DNA of 10,207 nt, taken from contig JARIDM010000214.1 in the NCBI GenBank assembly GCA_029263945.1, positions 1-10,207 of the forward strand, in the 5' to 3' direction. Both the position numbers and the translations under genes were made by a program. This document shows, piece by piece, positions 5,973 to 10,207 of this stretch; position 1 is the stretch's first letter; each line of letters opens with the position of its first letter. The DNA is from Sporosarcina sp. Its GTDB lineage: Bacteria > Bacillota > Bacilli > Bacillales_A > Planococcaceae. The notes beneath the pieces were generated by a model. The model had not been told where the DNA came from. It did no database searches and saw only the letters and a program-made list of their open reading frames with translations.

Positions 5973-6963
5973 TAACAACCCATTTAAAAATATGGAAGAA
6001 AGATTCAAACAAAATCAACGGGCTAAACAAAAAGCAAAAAATGATCCCAACAAACCAACGCAAATTAGGCCAGCGTTTGAAATGGAAAAATATCTTAAAT
6101 TAACGGTCACGTTAACGTTAACTTTTGCTTTACTCGTGATCATAATTGCTAATTTATTTATCGTAAAAGAAAATGAATATCGAGTCGTTCGTCAATTTGG
6201 AGAAATTACACGTATTATTGAAACCCCAGGATTAAATATGAAAATTCCTTTTATCCAAAGCGTCATGACGCTACCGAAAAGTCAAATGATCTACAATGTA
6301 TCTGAAGCAGAAATTAACACGAAAGATAAAAAAAGAATTATCATTGATAACTATGCTGTATGGAAAATTACAGACCCTGGTAAAATGATTTCAAACGCAA
6401 GGAACATTGTGAATGCGGAGGCTCGAGTAGAAGAGTTTATTTATTCCGTCGTCCGAACCGAACTGGGGCAGCTCGACTATGTGGATGTCGTCAACGATGA
6501 AAATTCTTCACGTGGTAGTTTAAACGATCGCGTAACGGATCGGGTGAACGAGTTTTTAAATGATGGAAATTTTGGTGTTGAAGTCGTTGACGTACGTATG
6601 AAACGCATTGATTTACCTGAAGAGAACGAGCAGTCAATTTATACGCGAATGATTTCTGAAAGACAATCCACTGCACAGAAGTATTTATCTGAAGGGGATG
6701 CAGACAGAAGTCGAATAGAAGCGGAAACAGATCGAGAAGTACAACAAATGCTTGCGACAGCTAAAAAAGAGGCGGCTGTCATTCATGCAGAAGGTGAATC
6801 AGAAGCTGCAAAAATTTATAATGAAACATTTTCTAAAGATCCAGCATTTTATAACCTATATCGAACACTGCAGTCATACGCAAAGACAGTTGGCAAAGAT
6901 ACAATGATAATATTGCCAGCAGATTCGCCGTATGCGAAGTTGTTAACTGGCTATTTAGAATAG
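5962..6963 (+). CDS. hflC: HflC-type SPFH/band-7 membrane protein
   Basis: 333 residues; partner of HflK in the FtsH-modulating complex. Despite the historical name it is not itself a recognised protease. Seen: a hydrophilic Asn/Lys/Gln-rich cytoplasmic N-terminal extension (1-45), one TM helix at about 46-66, the SPFH domain at about 67-225, and the HflC signature VEVVDVRMKRIDLPEENEQS followed by IYTRMISERQ (206-235). A coiled coil rich in Glu/Ala/Lys follows (about 236-288). The C-terminal block is FSKDPAFYNLYRTLQSY (290-306), close to E. coli FSKDPDFYAFIRSLRAY, then MIILPADSPYAKLL. Positive charges before the TM place the SPFH body outside the membrane. The N-terminal extension is unusual: in E. 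coli HflK carries it, not HflC. The gene overlaps hflK by 11 bases, so translation is probably coupled and the two made in similar amounts. A terminator follows. Confidence 0.92.
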   Translation: MNNDNNPFKNMEERFKQNQRAKQKAKNDPNKPTQIRPAFEMEKYLKLTVTLTLTFALLVIIIANLFIVKENEYRVVRQFGEITRIIETPGLNMKIPFIQSVMTLPKSQMIYNVSEAEINTKDKKRIIIDNYAVWKITDPGKMISNARNIVNAEARVEEFIYSVVRTELGQLDYVDVVNDENSSRGSLNDRVTDRVNEFLNDGNFGVEVVDVRMKRIDLPEENEQSIYTRMISERQSTAQKYLSEGDADRSRIEAETDREVQQMLATAKKEAAVIHAEGESEAAKIYNETFSKDPAFYNLYRTLQSYAKTVGKDTMIILPADSPYAKLLTGYLE

Positions 6964-7012
6964 CACCCGTTTTAAAGACGAATGCTTTAATTTATGTTGT
7001 TTCTGAACGCAC

Positions 7013-7074
7013 AGAACCATCATTTTCATCTCCGCTTACGAAACATGGTAAGATGGATGAAGATGATGGTTTTT
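7013..7074 (+). terminator. Long composite terminator hairpin after hflC
   Basis: AACCATCATTTTCATC (7015-7030) pairs with GATGAAGATGATGGTT (7056-7071) over 16 bp with one G-U pair, and the right arm runs into TTT. The enclosed loop carries a second small stem, CTTAC/GTAAG (7035-7039 with 7048-7052). A weaker TTAAAG/CTTTAA hairpin lies upstream at 6972-6990. It ends the hflKC unit, so polA must have its own promoter or depend on read-through. Confidence 0.75.
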
Positions 7075-7120
7075 AATGTGGTATGGATAAGGAAGTTTAA
7101 ATCTAACTGTAAAGATTAAA

Positions 7121-7129
7121 TGGTGTAAT
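7121..7129 (+). promoter_or_regulatory. Tentative extended -10 element for polA
   Basis: TGG-TGTAAT (7121-7129) looks like an extended -10, but no good -35 lies 17 bases upstream (ATCTAA at 7101). It lies about 25 bases before the polA start, between the hflC terminator and the gene. Apart from this and the terminator, I see nothing further in the 6964-7153 gap. Confidence 0.28.
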
Positions 7130-7153
7130 CGGGATGAATAGGAGTGGAAGAAG

Positions 7154-9778
7154 TTGACGAAAAATAAAATTGTATTAATTGATGGGAATAGCCTTGCATA
7201 TAGAGCCTTTTTTGCTTTGCCCCTATTAACAAATGACCAAGGGATTCATACGAATGCTGTGTACGGTTTCACGATGATGTTACAAAATATAATCGAGGAA
7301 GAGAAGCCGACGCACATGCTCGTTGCATGGGATGCTGGTAAAACTACGTTTCGTCATAAAACGTATGCAGAATATAAAGGGGGGCGTCAAAAGACCCCGT
7401 CCGAGCTTTCAGAACAATTTTCCTACTTACGAAAACTGCTTGAAGCTTATAAAATCACTCAATATGAACTCGACCAATATGAGGCGGATGATATTATTGG
7501 TACGTTAAGTCTTGAAGGAGATAAAGCGGATATTGAAGTCGTTGTCATTTCGGGTGATAAAGATTTAACTCAATTAGCATCTACCAATACGACTGTATTA
7601 ATTACGAGAAAAGGCATTACCGATACAGAGAAGTATACGCCAGCTCATGTGATGGAAAAGTACGGGATTGAACCACTACAAATCATCGACATGAAAGGGT
7701 TAATGGGAGATTCCTCCGATAATATCCCAGGCGTACCAGGTGTTGGTGAAAAGACAGCACTCAAATTACTGATAGAGTACGGCTCTATTGAAAAAGTGTA
7801 TGAATCACTTGATAAAATTACGGCTAAAAAGTTAAATGAAAACTTAACGCTGAATGAAGAAAAGGCTTATATGAGTCGGGATTTGGCAACAATCATACGC
7901 GATGTACCAATAACAATCACGATAGCAGATTTAGCGTACGACGGACCAGATATGGACCGCGTTGAAGAAATTTACCGGGAATTAAAGTTCACGACACTTC
8001 TTGAGAAGATTGCGCCAGGTGCGAGTGAAGAACCTCAAGAGGAAATTGACTTTACGATTGTGACGGATGTTAATGCGTCCGACCTATCAAATGAAATGGC
8101 TATGCATGTTGAAATGATGGATGACAATTATCTACGTGCAGATGTGCTAGGGATTACACTGGTCGATCAAGCGAATGCTTTTTTTATTCCGCTTGAGATT
8201 GCTAAGGGTTCCGAAGTCCTTAGAAAATGGTTAACAGATCCGCACAATAAAAAGTATTGTACAGATTCAAAAGCTACGCTTGCATCACTCGCTCGACATG
8301 ATTTCACAATTAATGGAATTTCATTTGATATGTTGCTTGGTGCTTATATTGTAAGTCCATCTACCACGTATACGGACGTAGCTTCTGTAGTTAGGCAATT
8401 TAACTACACAGCTGTTCAACAAGATGAAACGATTTACGGAAAAGGTGCAAAGAAAGCAATTGCCCCTGAAAAGGTTTTTGCTGAACATGCTTGTCGTAAA
8501 GCACTCGCTGTTTGGAAAATGCGTGAGACGATCGAAGAACAATTAAAAGAAAATGAACAGTTTGATTTATACCATGATTTAGAATTACCTCTTGCTGCAA
8601 TTTTAGGGAAGATGGAATCAACAGGTGTGAAAACAGATAAGGCGGCGCTTGCGGAAATTGGACAAGAACTTTCAATCAGAATTAATGATCTAGAAACGCT
8701 TATATATGACATGTCAGGTGACAAATTTAATATTAATTCACCTAAACAATTAGGTGTTGTGTTATTTGAAAAGCTAGGCTTAACCCCTATTAAAAAGACC
8801 AAAACAGGCTACTCTACGGCTGCAGATGTATTGGAAAAACTAGAAAGTGAACATGAAGTAATCAGCCATATTTTATTGTATCGTCAACTGACAAAATTGA
8901 ATTCAACATATATCGAAGGCTTACTGAAAGAAATTCATGAAGATGGAAAAATCCATACGCGTTTCCAACAAGCATTGACGCAAACAGGCCGTTTAAGTTC
9001 AATTAATCCAAACTTACAAAATATTCCTGTTCGCCTAGAAGAAGGTCGGAAAATTAGAGCGGCATTCGTGCCGTCTGAAGAAGGTTGGTCCCTATTTGCA
9101 GCGGACTATTCACAAATTGAATTACGTGTGCTTGCACATATGTCTCAAGATGAAACGTTAATCGAAGCTTTCCGAGAAGGTGCGGATATTCATAGAAGTA
9201 CTGCAGCAACAGTATTTGGTGTAGAAATCGATGCGGTGACATCTGAAATGCGAGACTCTGCAAAAGCAGTTAACTTTGGGATTATATATGGAATTAGTGA
9301 TTATGGATTGTCACAAAGCCTTAATATTTCTCGTAAAGAAGCAGGCGAATTTATTACGACTTATTTAGCGAGTTTCCCAGGTGTGAAAAAATATATGGAT
9401 GATATTGTAAAAAAAGCAAAAGTTGACGGGTATGTCACAACTTTAATGAACCGCAGACGCTATTTACCTGAGATAAAAAGTTCAAACTTTAATTTGCGGG
9501 GTTTTGCGGAGCGAACAGCAATGAACACGCCGATTCAAGGAAGCGCAGCTGATATCATTAAACAAGCAATGGTTAATATGAATGCAAGGTTGGAAAAAGA
9601 AGGTTTGAAGTCGAGAATGCTGCTGCAAGTACATGATGAACTGATCTTTGAAGCACCAGCAAATGAAATTGATATTTTAAAGAAAATTGTACCTGAAGTA
9701 ATGGAATCTGCGATTGACTTAGATGTGCCGTTAAAAGTAGCTTCTTCCTACGGGAATTCATGGTACAACATGAATTGA
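7154..9778 (+). CDS. polA: DNA polymerase I
   Basis: 874 residues (B. subtilis 880). It fills gaps and removes RNA primers in repair and lagging-strand synthesis. The 5' nuclease domain (about 1-290) keeps its metal ligands: D10 in LIDGNSLAYRAFF, D60 in VAWDAGK, YEADD (109-113), GDKDL (134-138), and D186/D189 in GDSSDNIPGVPGVGEKTA, the helix-hairpin-helix. The 3'-5' exonuclease-like domain (about 298-465) has lost most catalytic acids: the E. coli D355-x-E357 site reads V319-E320, and the D424 and D501 regions read SKATLASL and HACRKALAV. Proofreading should therefore be absent, as known for Bacillus Pol I. The polymerase domain (about 470-874) is complete: TQTGRLSS (609-616), motif A DYSQIELR (D651), motif B R700-K704-F708-Y712, motif C VHDE (826-829). 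F708 occupies the dideoxynucleotide-discriminating position. The start is TTG with GGAG at 7141-7144; the following MTKNKIVLIDGNSLAYRAFFALP matches the family N-terminus. mutM begins 10 bases after the stop. Confidence 0.97.
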   Translation: MTKNKIVLIDGNSLAYRAFFALPLLTNDQGIHTNAVYGFTMMLQNIIEEEKPTHMLVAWDAGKTTFRHKTYAEYKGGRQKTPSELSEQFSYLRKLLEAYKITQYELDQYEADDIIGTLSLEGDKADIEVVVISGDKDLTQLASTNTTVLITRKGITDTEKYTPAHVMEKYGIEPLQIIDMKGLMGDSSDNIPGVPGVGEKTALKLLIEYGSIEKVYESLDKITAKKLNENLTLNEEKAYMSRDLATIIRDVPITITIADLAYDGPDMDRVEEIYRELKFTTLLEKIAPGASEEPQEEIDFTIVTDVNASDLSNEMAMHVEMMDDNYLRADVLGITLVDQANAFFIPLEIAKGSEVLRKWLTDPHNKKYCTDSKATLASLARHDFTINGISFDMLLGAYIVSPSTTYTDVASVVRQFNYTAVQQDETIYGKGAKKAIAPEKVFAEHACRKALAVWKMRETIEEQLKENEQFDLYHDLELPLAAILGKMESTGVKTDKAALAEIGQELSIRINDLETLIYDMSGDKFNINSPKQLGVVLFEKLGLTPIKKTKTGYSTAADVLEKLESEHEVISHILLYRQLTKLNSTYIEGLLKEIHEDGKIHTRFQQALTQTGRLSSINPNLQNIPVRLEEGRKIRAAFVPSEEGWSLFAADYSQIELRVLAHMSQDETLIEAFREGADIHRSTAATVFGVEIDAVTSEMRDSAKAVNFGIIYGISDYGLSQSLNISRKEAGEFITTYLASFPGVKKYMDDIVKKAKVDGYVTTLMNRRRYLPEIKSSNFNLRGFAERTAMNTPIQGSAADIIKQAMVNMNARLEKEGLKSRMLLQVHDELIFEAPANEIDILKKIVPEVMESAIDLDVPLKVASSYGNSWYNMN

Positions 9779-9788
9779 GGGGACATAA

Positions 9789-10207
9789 ATGCCTGAATTA
9801 CCAGAAGTAGAAGGAGTCGTTCGTGCATTTGCACCAGAAGCAATTGGTCGGACCGTAAAAGACGTAACGATTTCACCAGTTGTAATCGATTCAAAAGAAC
9901 GTGGAAAAGAAGCGATTATTAAAGGATTGTCATCGCAAGACTTTGTAGAAGCGATGAAACAAATGACGATTGTCAATGTGACACGTCGTAGTAAATATAT
10001 TTACTTGCAGCTAGAAAAAAACAAAATGACGTACCTCCTTGTCAGCCACTTAGGTATGACAGGGGCGTGGTTCGTCGTTAACAATGTGGAGGAAATCACA
10101 GAATTAAAATTTCGCCGTCATATACATGTTGTCTTTGAAATGGTAGATGGGGGCTTACTTGTGTATTCAGATATACGTAGATTCGGAGAATTACGCTTGT
10201 TAAATGT
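9789..10207 (+). CDS. mutM: Formamidopyrimidine-DNA glycosylase (Fpg/MutM), 3'-truncated by the window edge
   Basis: The first 139 codons of about 270-290 expected. The family enzyme excises oxidised purines such as 8-oxoguanine and cleaves the abasic site, after which PolA refills the gap. Seen: the N-terminus MPELPEVE, with P2 the nucleophile after Met removal and E3; K69 in RRSKYIYL (E. coli K57); SHLGMTG (86-92); and the DNA-intercalating loop DIRRFG (128-133; E. coli DPRRFG). The H2TH domain and zinc finger lie beyond the window. Oddities: EVEGVVRAF replaces the usual EVETVRR, and the stretch 30-60 is about ten residues longer than in E. coli or B. subtilis, so this is a divergent Fpg rather than a close B. 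subtilis MutM orthologue. The GAGGGGA site at 9777-9783 overlaps the polA stop, implying co-transcription and probable translational coupling. Confidence 0.92.
   Translation, partial: MPELPEVEGVVRAFAPEAIGRTVKDVTISPVVIDSKERGKEAIIKGLSSQDFVEAMKQMTIVNVTRRSKYIYLQLEKNKMTYLLVSHLGMTGAWFVVNNVEEITELKFRRHIHVVFEMVDGGLLVYSDIRRFGELRLLN

Noticed and set aside
8434..8802. 122-codon minus-strand frame inside polA
   Set aside because: It is antisense to the polA exonuclease-like/polymerase junction, with no initiation signals and no recognisable domain.
1..10207. Mobile element, CRISPR, tRNA/rRNA or defence system
   Set aside because: No transposase or recombinase, regularly spaced repeats, tRNA cloverleaf or toxin-antitoxin-like pair was seen; all intergenic gaps are under 250 bases and largely explained by terminators and promoters.

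Overview
The window is ordinary chromosomal backbone from a low-GC Gram-positive bacterium of the order Bacillales. The order icd-mdh, phoP-phoR, polA, mutM is the one known from Bacillus subtilis and its relatives. The A/T-rich codon use, strong purine-rich ribosome binding sites, TTG starts and hairpin-plus-T-run terminators all fit. Protein details (a short PhoR, an unusual MutM, and hflKC between phoR and polA) point away from B. subtilis itself and more towards a Planococcaceae-type lineage such as Sporosarcina or Lysinibacillus. That family call is inference. Every supported gene is on the + strand.

Layout: (1) 1-1905 holds the end of the TCA-cycle operon: the C-terminal two thirds of NADP-isocitrate dehydrogenase, a hairpin-containing gap, malate dehydrogenase, and a terminator. 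(2) 1906-2652 holds a 210-base non-coding stretch, a single MaoC-like hot-dog-fold gene with a TTG start, and a hairpin with a 15-bp perfect stem. (3) 2671-4927 is the phosphate two-component system phoP-phoR. It has a good extended -10 promoter, a 4-base overlap between the genes, and a terminator whose palindrome spans the phoR stop codon. (4) 4930-7074 is a self-contained hflK-hflC unit encoding two SPFH-family membrane proteins. It starts with a near-perfect sigma-W-type promoter and ends with a long terminator hairpin. (5) 7154-10207 is DNA polymerase I followed ten bases later by mutM (Fpg), which runs off the window; together they form a DNA repair/replication unit.

How the genes work together: icd and mdh supply TCA-cycle steps. 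PhoP-PhoR controls the phosphate-starvation response and is linked to cell-wall teichoic acid metabolism. HflK-HflC probably form a membrane assembly whose large domains face outwards and which, by homology, modulates the FtsH membrane protease. PolA and MutM act together in base-excision repair: MutM removes oxidised purines and PolA fills the gap.

No mobile element, CRISPR array, rRNA, tRNA or toxin/defence cassette was seen. I find no wholly new system. The most interesting signals are the sigma-W-type promoter in front of hflKC, a PhoR that lacks the extracytoplasmic sensor domain, a MaoC-like protein whose catalytic histidine is replaced by tyrosine, and a divergent MutM.
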